Shown piece after piece: positions 20,311 through 29,679 of a stretch of DNA of 64,000 bases. The translations under genes and the position numbers were made by a program. The stretch covers positions 45,358 to 109,357 of the forward strand of contig JAJEEP010000098.1 in the NCBI GenBank assembly GCA_022820945.1, written 5' to 3'. The notes below the pieces were generated by a model. It was given only the letters and a program-made list of their open reading frames with translations, was not told the DNA's origin and ran no database searches. Positions within the stretch are counted from its first letter, which is position 1; every line of letters begins with the position of its first letter. The DNA is from Alphaproteobacteria bacterium (GTDB taxonomy: Bacteria; Pseudomonadota; Alphaproteobacteria; UBA828).

Positions 20311-20754
20311 ATGGCATACACGCGAGCGAAAGTCGTCGAGGAGATCAGCGCGTCGGCTGACCGTGTCTTCGGCGAGATCGGGGCCTTCAACAATCTGACC
20401 GTAATTATGGCGGGCACCATCACGCGGAGCACGCTCAACAAGAAAGGCACGGTGCGGACGCTCAAGGTCAAGGGCGTGAAGGGCGCGCTCGACGAGACGC
20501 TGCTGAAATACGATACGGCGACACGCACGCAGGTCTACGCGATCACCGCCGATCCGGACGATATGGTACCGTTCAGCGACTACACCGCCACCATCAAGGT
20601 GAAGCCGGTTACCTCTCGGCGCAGCCAAGTGGAATGGACCAGCCGCTTCGTGCCGAAGAAGGGCAAGACCAAGGCGGAATGCCTCGAATTCGTCGAAGCG
20701 ATCTATCGCACCGGCATCGCGGGCACCCGGGAAGTGCTCGGGGTCAAGAAGTAA
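20311..20754 (+). CDS. SRPBCC (START/Bet v I-like) family protein
   Basis: ISASADRVFGEIGAFNNL..., alternating beta pattern and long C-terminal helix; RBS GGGGAGG upstream of the ATG. Confidence 0.75.
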   Translation: MAYTRAKVVEEISASADRVFGEIGAFNNLTVIMAGTITRSTLNKKGTVRTLKVKGVKGALDETLLKYDTATRTQVYAITADPDDMVPFSDYTATIKVKPVTSRRSQVEWTSRFVPKKGKTKAECLEFVEAIYRTGIAGTREVLGVKK

Positions 20755-21520
20755 CGCGCGATACCGCCGGCTGCTTCGCTGGCGGATAGATCACCGCTTC
20801 GAGATAGAGGCCGCAGGCCGGCGCCGTCGGGCCGCTCCTGCGCCGGTCGCGGGCTGCGAGCGCGGCGCCCATGTCGGCCGGCGTTCGCCGGCCCTCACCC
20901 ACCTCGACCAGCGTGCCCACGATCGCCCGCACCTGATGGTGGAGGAACGAGCGCGCCCAGGCGCGAATGGCGATTTCGTCTCCCGTTCGTGAAACGGCGA
21001 GGCTCTTCAGAGTGCGGACCGGGGAGTCCGCCTGGCACTTGACGGCGCGAAAGGTCGTGAAGTCGTGGGTGCCTTCCAGCAGGTGCGCGGCTTCCGCCAT
21101 GGCGCCGGCATCGAGCGGACGCGCGATGTGCCAGGCGCGATCCTTCGCGAGCGCGAGCGGCGTCTTGCGATTGACGATCCGGTAGAGATAGACGCGCATC
21201 GTGGCGTCGCGTCTGGCATCGAAGGCGGGCGGCGCCTCGTCCGCGTCGAGCACGACGACCGGCGCGGGCCGCAGGTGCGCGTTGAGCGCCTCGCGCAGCA
21301 CCGCTGGCTCCGCCTGCCGGACGAGGTCCAGGTGGCAGCACTGGCCCAAGGCGTGAACGCCTGAATCGGTGCGGCCCGCGCCGTGCACCCGCACCTGCTC
21401 CCCGCAGAAGCGCTCGACTGCGCGCTCCAGCGCCTCCTGTACCGAGCGCCCGTCGCCCTGGTATTGCCAGCCGACGAAGCCGGTGCCGTCGTATTCGAGA
21501 GTCAGCTTGTAGCGGGGCAT
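20744..21520 (-). CDS. truA: tRNA pseudouridine(38-40) synthase
   Basis: YDGTGFVGWQYQ, GAGRTDSGVHALGQ, FLHHQVRAIVGTLVEVG. Confidence 0.97.
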   Translation of the reverse strand: MPRYKLTLEYDGTGFVGWQYQGDGRSVQEALERAVERFCGEQVRVHGAGRTDSGVHALGQCCHLDLVRQAEPAVLREALNAHLRPAPVVVLDADEAPPAFDARRDATMRVYLYRIVNRKTPLALAKDRAWHIARPLDAGAMAEAAHLLEGTHDFTTFRAVKCQADSPVRTLKSLAVSRTGDEIAIRAWARSFLHHQVRAIVGTLVEVGEGRRTPADMGAALAARDRRRSGPTAPACGLYLEAVIYPPAKQPAVSRVTS

Positions 21521-22449
21521 GGCAGACGTGTTCCGACCGCAATCGGTCGGCCGCGCAGGAAGGCGTCCGTCCCCATCGGCGCCTTGCCGGCGCGCTGGAG
21601 ACGGGTCGGTCGCAGCGTAGCGCCATCGCCGCAGGCGACGGTCAGTGCCGCGTCGATGACCGTTCCCGGCGCCGTGTCGGTCGCCTCGGGAGCCCTCTCG
21701 GCCGCCAGCACCTTGATGCGCTCACCCTCGTGGACAAACCAGACGCCGGGTCTCGGCGCGAGCGCGCGCACGGCGCGCTCGATGCACGCCGCCGGCGCGC
21801 GCCAGTCGATGGCGGCCTCGCGCTTCTCGATCTTCGCGGCATAGGTCGCGCCATCGCTCGGCTGCGGCGTCTCGTCCAGCGTGCCTGCGGCGAGCGCATC
21901 GATCGCCTTCACCACAAGCCGGGCGGAAAGGGCGGCCAATGTGTCGTGCAGCGTGCCGCCTGTGGTCGCGGGCCCGATCGGCACGCGCTCGGCCATGAGG
22001 ATGGGGCCCGTGTCGAGGCCTTCGTCCATCCTCATTATGGTGACGCCGGTCTCCCTATCGCCCGCCATGATCGCCCGCTGAATCGGCGCCGCCCCGCGCC
22101 AGCGCGGCAGCAGCGATGCATGGGCGTTGATGCAGCCGAGCCGGGGCGCCGCCAGCACATCTGGCGGCAGGATCAACCCGTAGGCGACCGTGATCGCAAG
22201 ATCCGCGACCAGCGCCGCGAACGCGTCCTGCACTTCCTCGGGCTTCAGGCTCGAAGGCGTCCTCACCTCGATGCTAGCGGCCTCGGCACGGCCCGCCACC
22301 GGTGTCGGCCGCACCTTGCGGCCGCGCTCCGCAGCCCGCGGCGGCTGTGTATAGACCGCAGCGATGCAATGGCCGCTCGCCATGAGCGCATCGAGAGTGG
22401 GCACGGCGAAAGCCGGTGTCCCCATGAACACCAGCCTCAATGGTTGCAT
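21502..22449 (-). CDS. fmt: Methionyl-tRNA formyltransferase
   Basis: VFMGTPAFAVPTLDAL, INAHASLLPRWRGAAPIQRAIMAGD. Confidence 0.97.
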   Translation of the reverse strand: MQPLRLVFMGTPAFAVPTLDALMASGHCIAAVYTQPPRAAERGRKVRPTPVAGRAEAASIEVRTPSSLKPEEVQDAFAALVADLAITVAYGLILPPDVLAAPRLGCINAHASLLPRWRGAAPIQRAIMAGDRETGVTIMRMDEGLDTGPILMAERVPIGPATTGGTLHDTLAALSARLVVKAIDALAAGTLDETPQPSDGATYAAKIEKREAAIDWRAPAACIERAVRALAPRPGVWFVHEGERIKVLAAERAPEATDTAPGTVIDAALTVACGDGATLRPTRLQRAGKAPMGTDAFLRGRPIAVGTRLPCPATS

Positions 22450-22498
22450 CGATTCCTGCGCGGGGAAGGACCGGCTCGCAAACGGACCCGGTGTCAGG

Positions 22499-23014
22499 CT
22501 AGCCGGCCGCGGCGCGGCGCGCCTTGGTCAGCTTGCGCAGGATGATGCTGCGCTTGACCAGCGACAGGTAGTCCACGAAGAGTACCCCCTCCAGGTGGTC
22601 GATCTCGTGCTGGAGGCAGACGGCGAGCGTGCCGACGGCCGTGATCTCCTGTGCCGCGCCGGTCTCGTCCCGATAGGCCACCGTCACCGACGCCGGCCGT
22701 TCCACCTCGGCGTAGTGGTCGGGGAAGGAGAGGCAGCCCTCCTCGCGGCTCACACGTTCGTCCGAGCGCCACACGATCTCGGGATTGACCAGCTTGAGCG
22801 GCGCCGGCGGTTCGTCCGCCATGTGCACGTCGGCCACGATGCAGCGCCTGGGCACGCCGATCTGGATTGCGGCGAGTCCGATGCCGTCCGCGGCGTGCAT
22901 CGAGTCCATCATGTCGTCGAGCAGCGTGCGCACCTCGTCATCGACGACCTCGACGGGTTCGGAGCGAGCCTTCAGCCGCTTGTCGGGCGCAACGATGATC
23001 GGGCGTATGGCCAT
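22499..23014 (-). CDS. def: Peptide deformylase
   Basis: GIGLAAIQIGVPRR, EEGCLSFPDHYAEV, CLQHEIDHLEGVLFVDYLS. Confidence 0.97.
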   Translation of the reverse strand: MAIRPIIVAPDKRLKARSEPVEVVDDEVRTLLDDMMDSMHAADGIGLAAIQIGVPRRCIVADVHMADEPPAPLKLVNPEIVWRSDERVSREEGCLSFPDHYAEVERPASVTVAYRDETGAAQEITAVGTLAVCLQHEIDHLEGVLFVDYLSLVKRSIILRKLTKARRAAAG

Positions 23015-23114
23015 CGCAATCGACCGTGGGAGAGCTGACGGTTAGCTAATGCGACCCTTGGCCGAGGTCAAGCGCCCCTCACGCTGAAGCGCGGTATCGC
23101 ACGCGGTGTCGCGC

Positions 23115-23921
23115 TCAGCCTTTGGCGTCGCGCCAGGCGATGGCGGCGCGCAGGCCCTGCGTCCGCGCGATCTCGAGGAACTCGCGCTTGGTCGCCGTGC
23201 CCTCGCCCTCGATCAGCGTGTCCTGCTCGAGCGCCATCTCCAGCGTCTCGTCGAAGCCCATCATGGCGCACATGCGATTGATCGTGGCCTTGGTGCGCTT
23301 GAGCAGGGCCGGCTCGATGGCGGCCATGCGGCGGGCGAGCGCAAGCGCGGTCTCCACCTCCTCGCCCACCGGCACGACGCGGTTGACGAGACCGATCTCG
23401 CAGGCGCGGCGGGCGCCGATCTCGTCCTCGCCGGTGAGCAGGATTTCCTTCGCGTGCTTCGGTCCCGCGAGCCAGGGCAGCAGCATGACGACGATGCCCG
23501 CGCCAAAGCGCAACTCGGGCTCGCCGAAGCGGGCGTCCTCCGCCGCCACGGTCACGTCGCAGGCGAGCGCAAGCTCGCAGGCGCCGGCAAGCGCCGGGCC
23601 GCGCACCGCGGCCAGCGTCGGCTTCGAGAGATGCCAGAAGCGCATCACGGTGTCGAAGTCGTCGCGCAGCACCGCGCGCCATTGGTCGACGCCTGCGGGC
23701 GGGGCCGCGGCCTGCTCCTTGAGATCGAAGCCCGAGGAGAACACGCCGCCTGCGCCGGTCACCACCAGTGCGCGGATCGTTTCGTCGGCCTCGACTGCAT
23801 CGCACGCGGCATTGAGCTCCGCCAGCATCGCGCGGTTCATGGCGTTGGCCCGTTCCGGGCGGTTGAGTGTGACCAGCCCGACCGCCTCCCGCCGCTCGAA
23901 CGTAATGCATCGATAGTCCAT
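23115..23921 (-). CDS. Enoyl-CoA hydratase/isomerase family protein
   Basis: LNRPERANAMN, GAGGVFSSGFDLKEQ, GPALAGACELALACDVTVA; start chosen at MDYRCITFER. Confidence 0.92.
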   Translation of the reverse strand: MDYRCITFERREAVGLVTLNRPERANAMNRAMLAELNAACDAVEADETIRALVVTGAGGVFSSGFDLKEQAAAPPAGVDQWRAVLRDDFDTVMRFWHLSKPTLAAVRGPALAGACELALACDVTVAAEDARFGEPELRFGAGIVVMLLPWLAGPKHAKEILLTGEDEIGARRACEIGLVNRVVPVGEEVETALALARRMAAIEPALLKRTKATINRMCAMMGFDETLEMALEQDTLIEGEGTATKREFLEIARTQGLRAAIAWRDAKG

Positions 23922-24142
23922 CGCAGACCTCCGGAACTGATGCGCCAGGCACGACGATACCATTCCGTATCCGCAAGCCCTCCGGCCGCTCTCAGGGAGG
24001 AGCAGGCGATCGCATGACTTGTGTGATTGAGGCCGGCCGTCGGTCGGTCGTGGCATGCGGGCCGGCACTCATTTAGCATAGCGTCGATAGCCGGGCGCTC
24101 GCCCGGCAGGACATTTCAACCCCGGGTTCTCAGGAGGACGCC

Positions 24143-25630
24143 ATGGCCTTTCGCGTCGAAGAAGCCACCATCTCCGGTATTCACGAGGCGTATCGCTCGG
24201 GCGATCTGAGCGCAGCGGAGCTCGTGTCCCGCTATCTCGCGCGGATCGAAGCCTACGATCGAAACGGCCCCGCCCTGAACTCGGTCATCAACGTCAACCC
24301 GCGGGCGGTGGAGGAGGCGGAAGCGCTCGACAAGGCATTCGCCGAGGACGGGCTGACCGGGCCGCTGCACGGCATTCCGGTAGTCGTGAAGGATCAGGTC
24401 GAGACCGCCGATATCGTCACGACCTTCGGCTCGATTGCCGCGAAGGACTACCTGCCGGAGAAGGATGCGACGGCAATCAGGCTGATGCGTGAGGCCGGCG
24501 CGATCATCCTCGCGAAGACGGCGATGCCCGATTTCGCAACCTCGTGGTTCGGCTATTGCTCGGCCATCGGAGAGACCAAGAATCCCTACGATCTCGAGCG
24601 CGATCCAGGCGGGTCGAGCGGCGGCACGGGGTGTGCGGTCGCCGCAAATCTGGGCGCCATCGGCCTCGGTGAGGACACGGGCGGCTCCGCGCGCCTGCCG
24701 GCTTCGTTCGACAATCTGGTGGGGCTCAAGGTCACGCCGGGCCTGATCAGCCGGGCCGGCATGTCGCCGCTGGTCATCTTCCAGGATTCGGCCGGGCCGA
24801 TGTGCCGCACCGTCACCGACACGGCCAAGCTGCTCCAGGTTGTCGCCGGCTTCGACCCCGAAGACCCCTACACTTCAACGGCGGTGATCGCCGGAAATAC
24901 GGATTACGTGGCCTGCCTCGACAAGGACGCGCTATCGGGCAAGACCGTCGGCGTTCTGCGTACGGCCTTCGGCGATTCGTCCAACCCCAACGCGGCAGTG
25001 GTCAACGCGGTCATCGAGGATGCTCTCGGCGCGCTGAGGGGCGCGGGCGCGACCCTTGTGGATATCGAAATCCCCGATCTCATGGACTACATCGTGTATT
25101 CGTCGCTCTACATCAATCATTCACGGAGCGCGATCGACGAGTTCATGGCGTCCCGCCCCTCGTTGGCTGCGGCGAGCGTGCGCGCGCTCATCGACACCAA
25201 GCAGTACCACCCGATGCTCGACCTGCTCGAAGAGATCGGGGAGGGTCCGGAAGACCCCTATTCGGATCCGGAGTATTACCCGCGATACACGACCTCCGAG
25301 AAATTCAGGCGGGTCGTAACCAACGAGATGGGCAAGGCGGGCGCCGACGCGCTGGTCTTTCCCACGACCCAGGTGCAGTCGCCAAGGCGCGACGATCTCA
25401 ACGCCGGGGAATGGAAGACGCTGGAGTTTCCCACCAACACCCTGGTCGGCGCGCAAACCTGGATGCCGGCGATCAGTGTGCCAGCCGGCTTTACGCCGGG
25501 CGGCGTGCCGGTGGGCATGGAGATCCTGGGCCTGCCCTATCGCGAGGGCGACCTGCTGGCGCTCGCCTACTCGTTCGAGCAGGCGACGCAGCACCGCCGG
25601 GCGCCGGCGTCCGCGCCGGAAATCGCCTGA
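24143..25630 (+). CDS. Amidase (amidase signature family)
   Basis: GPLHGIPVVVKDQVET, DPGGSSGGTGCAVAANLGAIGLGEDTGGSARLPAS. Confidence 0.95.
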   Translation: MAFRVEEATISGIHEAYRSGDLSAAELVSRYLARIEAYDRNGPALNSVINVNPRAVEEAEALDKAFAEDGLTGPLHGIPVVVKDQVETADIVTTFGSIAAKDYLPEKDATAIRLMREAGAIILAKTAMPDFATSWFGYCSAIGETKNPYDLERDPGGSSGGTGCAVAANLGAIGLGEDTGGSARLPASFDNLVGLKVTPGLISRAGMSPLVIFQDSAGPMCRTVTDTAKLLQVVAGFDPEDPYTSTAVIAGNTDYVACLDKDALSGKTVGVLRTAFGDSSNPNAAVVNAVIEDALGALRGAGATLVDIEIPDLMDYIVYSSLYINHSRSAIDEFMASRPSLAAASVRALIDTKQYHPMLDLLEEIGEGPEDPYSDPEYYPRYTTSEKFRRVVTNEMGKAGADALVFPTTQVQSPRRDDLNAGEWKTLEFPTNTLVGAQTWMPAISVPAGFTPGGVPVGMEILGLPYREGDLLALAYSFEQATQHRRAPASAPEIA

Positions 25631-25646
25631 CAGATTCGCCCCTGAA

Positions 25647-26666
25647 TTACGCGCCGGAGCGCGTCGCCACCCGGCGGGCGAGCACGTCGAGCGCGAGCGC
25701 GCCGACGATGATCGAGCCCTTGATGATGTCTTGATAGAAGACGTCGATGTCGAGCAGGACGAAGCCGTTGGAAATGGTGGCGATGATGCCGAGGCCCACG
25801 ACCGTCCGCCACATCGAGCCGAAGCCGCCGGCGAGCGAGGTCCCGCCCACCACCACGATGGTGAGCACATCGAAGATGATGACGGGATCCAGGTTGGCCT
25901 GGGCCGAGTTGAGCTGGGATGCCGTGAGCGTGCCGGCGACTCCCATGCAGACGCCGGACAGCACGTAGGTGCTGCCGATCACGGTGCGGACGCGAATGCC
26001 GGAGAGCCGGCTCGCCTCCCGATTGCCGCCGACTGCGTAAATGGCCTCGCCGTAGACGGTCTTGGCGAGCACCAGCCCGCCGACCAGGAGGAAGGCGATC
26101 AGCATCATTCCGGAGAAGGGAAAGCCGTGCCAGCGGCCCGCGCCGAGATCGCCGAAGGCCATGTCCGGCACGACGAAGGCGGCGTTCTTGGTAACGACAT
26201 AGGTAACGCCGCCCAGGATGAATCCCGTTCCTACCGTCGTGATGAACGGGTTGATGTTGACCCCGACAACCAGAACCGCGTTGAGCAGCCCGACGAAGAA
26301 TCCCGCCGCAATGGCGGCGAGAAACGCGTAGGCCGGGTCCACCATGATGCCGACCCCGGCCGCAACCACGGCGCAGAGCGAGTAGCCGGACGCGATGGAG
26401 AGATCGAAGCCGCCGGTCAGGATGACGTAGGTCATGCCCACCGCCATGATCCCGGCCGGCGCCCACTGGGACAGCATGTTGAAGATGTTGCCCTGGGAGA
26501 GGAAGGCGGGATTGCCGATGGAGACGACGATGACCAGGATCACGAAGGCGACGATGATCCCGTAGGTGCGGAAGGCGACGCCGCCATACTGCCGCAGCAG
26601 GCTCGCACCCCGCTCGGCACGGCTCTCGGGCGCGTCCGGCGGCAGCGCGGGAGGACTCTCGGTCAT
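25647..26666 (-). CDS. ABC transporter permease (sugar-type, RbsC-like)
   Basis: Polytopic; QWAPAGIMAVGMTYVILTGGFDLSIASGYSL; overlaps the upstream ATPase gene. Confidence 0.92.
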   Translation of the reverse strand: MTESPPALPPDAPESRAERGASLLRQYGGVAFRTYGIIVAFVILVIVVSIGNPAFLSQGNIFNMLSQWAPAGIMAVGMTYVILTGGFDLSIASGYSLCAVVAAGVGIMVDPAYAFLAAIAAGFFVGLLNAVLVVGVNINPFITTVGTGFILGGVTYVVTKNAAFVVPDMAFGDLGAGRWHGFPFSGMMLIAFLLVGGLVLAKTVYGEAIYAVGGNREASRLSGIRVRTVIGSTYVLSGVCMGVAGTLTASQLNSAQANLDPVIIFDVLTIVVVGGTSLAGGFGSMWRTVVGLGIIATISNGFVLLDIDVFYQDIIKGSIIVGALALDVLARRVATRSGA

Positions 26667-28204
26667 GCCGCAGCCTCCCCTTCGACGCCGAAGGTCATGG
26701 CGAGGACGCGCTCCAGGGACAACTCCCCGCGCTCCAGGATCGTGGCCTGCCGTCCCTTGGCCAGAACCAGCACCCGGTCGGCCAGCTCTACCACCTCCTC
26801 CAACTCCGACGACACCATGACGATGGCCATGCCCTCGTCGGCGAGGCGGCGCATGACGGCGAACATCTCTCCCTTCGCTCCGACATCGATGCCCCGCGTC
26901 GGCTCGTCCATCAGCAGGACCCGCGGCCGGCGATGCAGCCACTTGCCGACGACGAGCTTCTGCTGATTGCCGCCGGAGAGCGTCTCCGTCGGTGCGCCGA
27001 GGCGGCGCGGATCGAAGGCCAGTGAGGCAGCGATCTTCTCTGCCGCCGACTTGCGGCGCCCGCTGCGCACGATGGCGCCGGGCGCGAGGCCGCTCATGTC
27101 GGTCATCGTGACGTTCACGAATCCGCTCTGGCTCAGCACCAGCCCCTGCCCCTTGCGGTCCTCGGGCGCGAGCGCGATCCCGAGCCCCAATGCCCGCCCG
27201 ACGGTGCGCGGCAGCGGCTGCGTGCGCCCATCGATGGTGAGCGTCCCGCTGGCACCGGGCTGAGTGCCGGCAAGCGCGCGAAGAAGCTCGGTCCTGCCGG
27301 AGCCCACCAGCCCCGCGATCCCGAAGATCTCGCCGGCGTGGAGAACGAACGCGATGTTCTGGAGCTTGCCGGGCACCGTAACGCCCTCGACGCGCAATAG
27401 CTCCTCGACGTCGGCAGCGTGACGGCGGGAAGGCGGTGCGCGCAGTTCCGTCCCCAACATGGTGTTGACCAGCTTCTCCTTGTCCCAGGCTTCGACGTCG
27501 GCGGTGGCGACCATCTCCCCGTCGCGCAGGACCGAAACGCGGTCGCACAGCCTGAGCACCTCGTCGAGATCATGGGAGATATAGATGACCGACGCACGCT
27601 CGTCCCTGAGCCGCCCCACCGCCTCGTAAAGGCGCTCGCGCTCGTTGGGACCGAGTGACGCAGTGGGCTCGTCCATGATGAGGATGCGATGGTCGGCTTG
27701 CAGCGCTCGCATGATCTCGAGCATCTGCTGGCTTGCCACCGAGAGATCGCCTGCACGGGCACCGGGGGGGATATCGACCCCGAGGCGGGCGCCGAGTTCC
27801 CGGAAACGCCGTTCCATGGCGCGGCGCTTGACCATGGGGCCTCGCCGCATGGGGCGGCCGAGAAAGACGTTCGAGGCCGCGGTCATGTCCGGGACGACGG
27901 TCAGTTCCTGGTAGATGGCGGCGACGCCTGCGCGCTGCTGGGCGCGGGGGCCGTGCTGCTCCACCGCTACACCGAAAATCTCGACGTTGCCGCTATCCGC
28001 GGTGTAGGCGCCGGTGAGGACCTTGATCAGCGTCGACTTCCCGGCGCCGTTCTCGCCGACGAGGCCGTGAACCTCGCCCTCGCGGAGCACGAAATCGACA
28101 CCCTTCAGCGCCTGGACGCCGGGAAACGTTTTGGAGACGCGCTCGACGCGGACTGCGTCGGGTTCGGCGGACGATGTCACGGGCGGGTCGATCCGTGCCT
28201 CCAC
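26663..28204 (-). CDS. Sugar-type ABC transporter ATP-binding protein (two NBDs, RbsA-like)
   Basis: GENGAGKSTLIKVL, LSVASQQMLEIMRAL, second domain LSGGNQQKLVVGKWL. Confidence 0.95.
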   Translation of the reverse strand: MEARIDPPVTSSAEPDAVRVERVSKTFPGVQALKGVDFVLREGEVHGLVGENGAGKSTLIKVLTGAYTADSGNVEIFGVAVEQHGPRAQQRAGVAAIYQELTVVPDMTAASNVFLGRPMRRGPMVKRRAMERRFRELGARLGVDIPPGARAGDLSVASQQMLEIMRALQADHRILIMDEPTASLGPNERERLYEAVGRLRDERASVIYISHDLDEVLRLCDRVSVLRDGEMVATADVEAWDKEKLVNTMLGTELRAPPSRRHAADVEELLRVEGVTVPGKLQNIAFVLHAGEIFGIAGLVGSGRTELLRALAGTQPGASGTLTIDGRTQPLPRTVGRALGLGIALAPEDRKGQGLVLSQSGFVNVTMTDMSGLAPGAIVRSGRRKSAAEKIAASLAFDPRRLGAPTETLSGGNQQKLVVGKWLHRRPRVLLMDEPTRGIDVGAKGEMFAVMRRLADEGMAIVMVSSELEEVVELADRVLVLAKGRQATILERGELSLERVLAMTFGVEGEAAA

Positions 28205-28251
28205 TCGTCATCGCGTCGCGACTGGGCTCGTCCCGGTCGCGCTGGGATCGC

Positions 28252-28276
28252 GGGGGCGGGGCGCGTCCCCGCCCCC
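28252..28276. other. Perfect 10-bp inverted repeat (stem-loop) between the substrate-binding protein and ATPase genes
   Basis: GGGGGCGGGG-CGCGT-CCCCGCCCCC. Confidence 0.65.
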
Positions 28277-28290
28277 AAAGCATGGCGCCC

Positions 28291-29379
28291 TCAGTACTTG
28301 GGCTCGCTCATCGTGTCGGCGTTTTCCTTCGTGATGATGATGGTTCCGGGACCGTCGGCCACTGCCGGCAGGTCCGCTTCGTTGATGTAGCCGTTGATCG
28401 GCTCACCCTCGAGCGCGGCGATCAGCGCAACGGCAGCGTAATAGGACTCCTCCCACGGCAGCAGCACCGTCGTTTCGTTGTAGGTGCCCGCCTTCACCTT
28501 GGCGATCCCGTCCTTGGTCGCGCCGATGGAGTAGATCCTGATGTCCGTGCCGGGTGTCTTGCCGGCGGCCTCGATCGCCTGCTCGACGCCTCGCGACATG
28601 TCGTCCCAGGACGAGAGGATCACCGTGATGTCGGGATGAGCGAGCAGAGCGTTCTGAATCTTCTCGAGAGCGACGCGCGGATCGAAGTTAGCCGGCTGGT
28701 CCACGACGATCTCGGCATTCGGGAACTTCTCCGCGCCCTGCTGAATGGCCTTCTCCCAGAAGCCGAACAGGTCGGAGCCGACGAAACCGCCGACTGCCGC
28801 CACCTTGCAAGGCTCCGTGCAGGATGCGAGCGCGTGATCGACGTGCGCGTTGTAGTAGGCCTGCCGCTGCATGGTGACCGTCGCCGCCAGCCCCTCGGAA
28901 TAGTCGGCGTCTTCGCACATCGGCAGATCGAGCGAGACGGTGGGCTCGTCGAGCGGCTCGAGATGGCGCTTCCACATCGAGCAGGCGGGCGCAGCCGCCG
29001 TCGGCGCGAACAGGTAACCGTCGAAGCCCTCGGTGATCGCGTTCTGCACCTGCTTGATCTGGGTCGCCGGATTGAAATTGGCGGCGAAGCGCTTGTAGGT
29101 GAACCCGTACTTCTGTGCCGCCGCTTCAAGCCCGGCACGCCGTGCCGAGCAGTAGGGGTTCTGGCCGCACTCGGATAGATAGCCGATCCGGTAGGCCTTC
29201 GACGGCGTGATGTTCCGCGCATCGAACTCCAGGATCTTCTTGGCGTTCGCGACGGGGTCGTCCGCCGCCGCAGGCGTGGCGCCGAGCCCCGCCAGCAATG
29301 CGACGCCCATTCCGATCGCGACGGCCGCCGTCAACGGACCTCTCAGCGCGCGACGCAGTCTATTGCCCGATTTCACCAT
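28291..29379 (-). CDS. Periplasmic sugar-type substrate-binding protein
   Basis: Signal peptide 'LRGPLTAAVAIGMGVALLAGLGATPAAADDP'; periplasmic binding fold; upstream of ATPase and permease on the same strand. Confidence 0.9.
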   Translation of the reverse strand: MVKSGNRLRRALRGPLTAAVAIGMGVALLAGLGATPAAADDPVANAKKILEFDARNITPSKAYRIGYLSECGQNPYCSARRAGLEAAAQKYGFTYKRFAANFNPATQIKQVQNAITEGFDGYLFAPTAAAPACSMWKRHLEPLDEPTVSLDLPMCEDADYSEGLAATVTMQRQAYYNAHVDHALASCTEPCKVAAVGGFVGSDLFGFWEKAIQQGAEKFPNAEIVVDQPANFDPRVALEKIQNALLAHPDITVILSSWDDMSRGVEQAIEAAGKTPGTDIRIYSIGATKDGIAKVKAGTYNETTVLLPWEESYYAAVALIAALEGEPINGYINEADLPAVADGPGTIIITKENADTMSEPKY

Positions 29380-29679
29380 GTCATTCCCCTCCCTGGTTGA
29401 GATGGTCCCGATCGGTCGTGCGATGCTGCCGGGGCACTGGAGATCGACCGGGGACCAACGCACACATGGTCCAAGTTACCCCATTCGCCTGCGGCTCGCG
29501 AGCGCTGCGGACGAGGCAGCGCGATGAGTCCCGCACCCGGGAGCGAGCCTTGCGTTGGGCTTTGAGGAATGAGCCCGGTGGACGTAATCTCTCGGTGGGC
29601 GGGCGCGGTGAACCCGTTGGGCCGGGTCGATCCCGGAGCATGAGTCAGAGTCACAATCACCGAAACGAGGAGACGGTTC

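Noticed and set aside
25647-27548. Apparent 633-aa fusion including the sugar-type permease
   Set aside because: Upstream half is an out-of-frame read-through of the ATPase gene; the permease starts at the ATG at 26666
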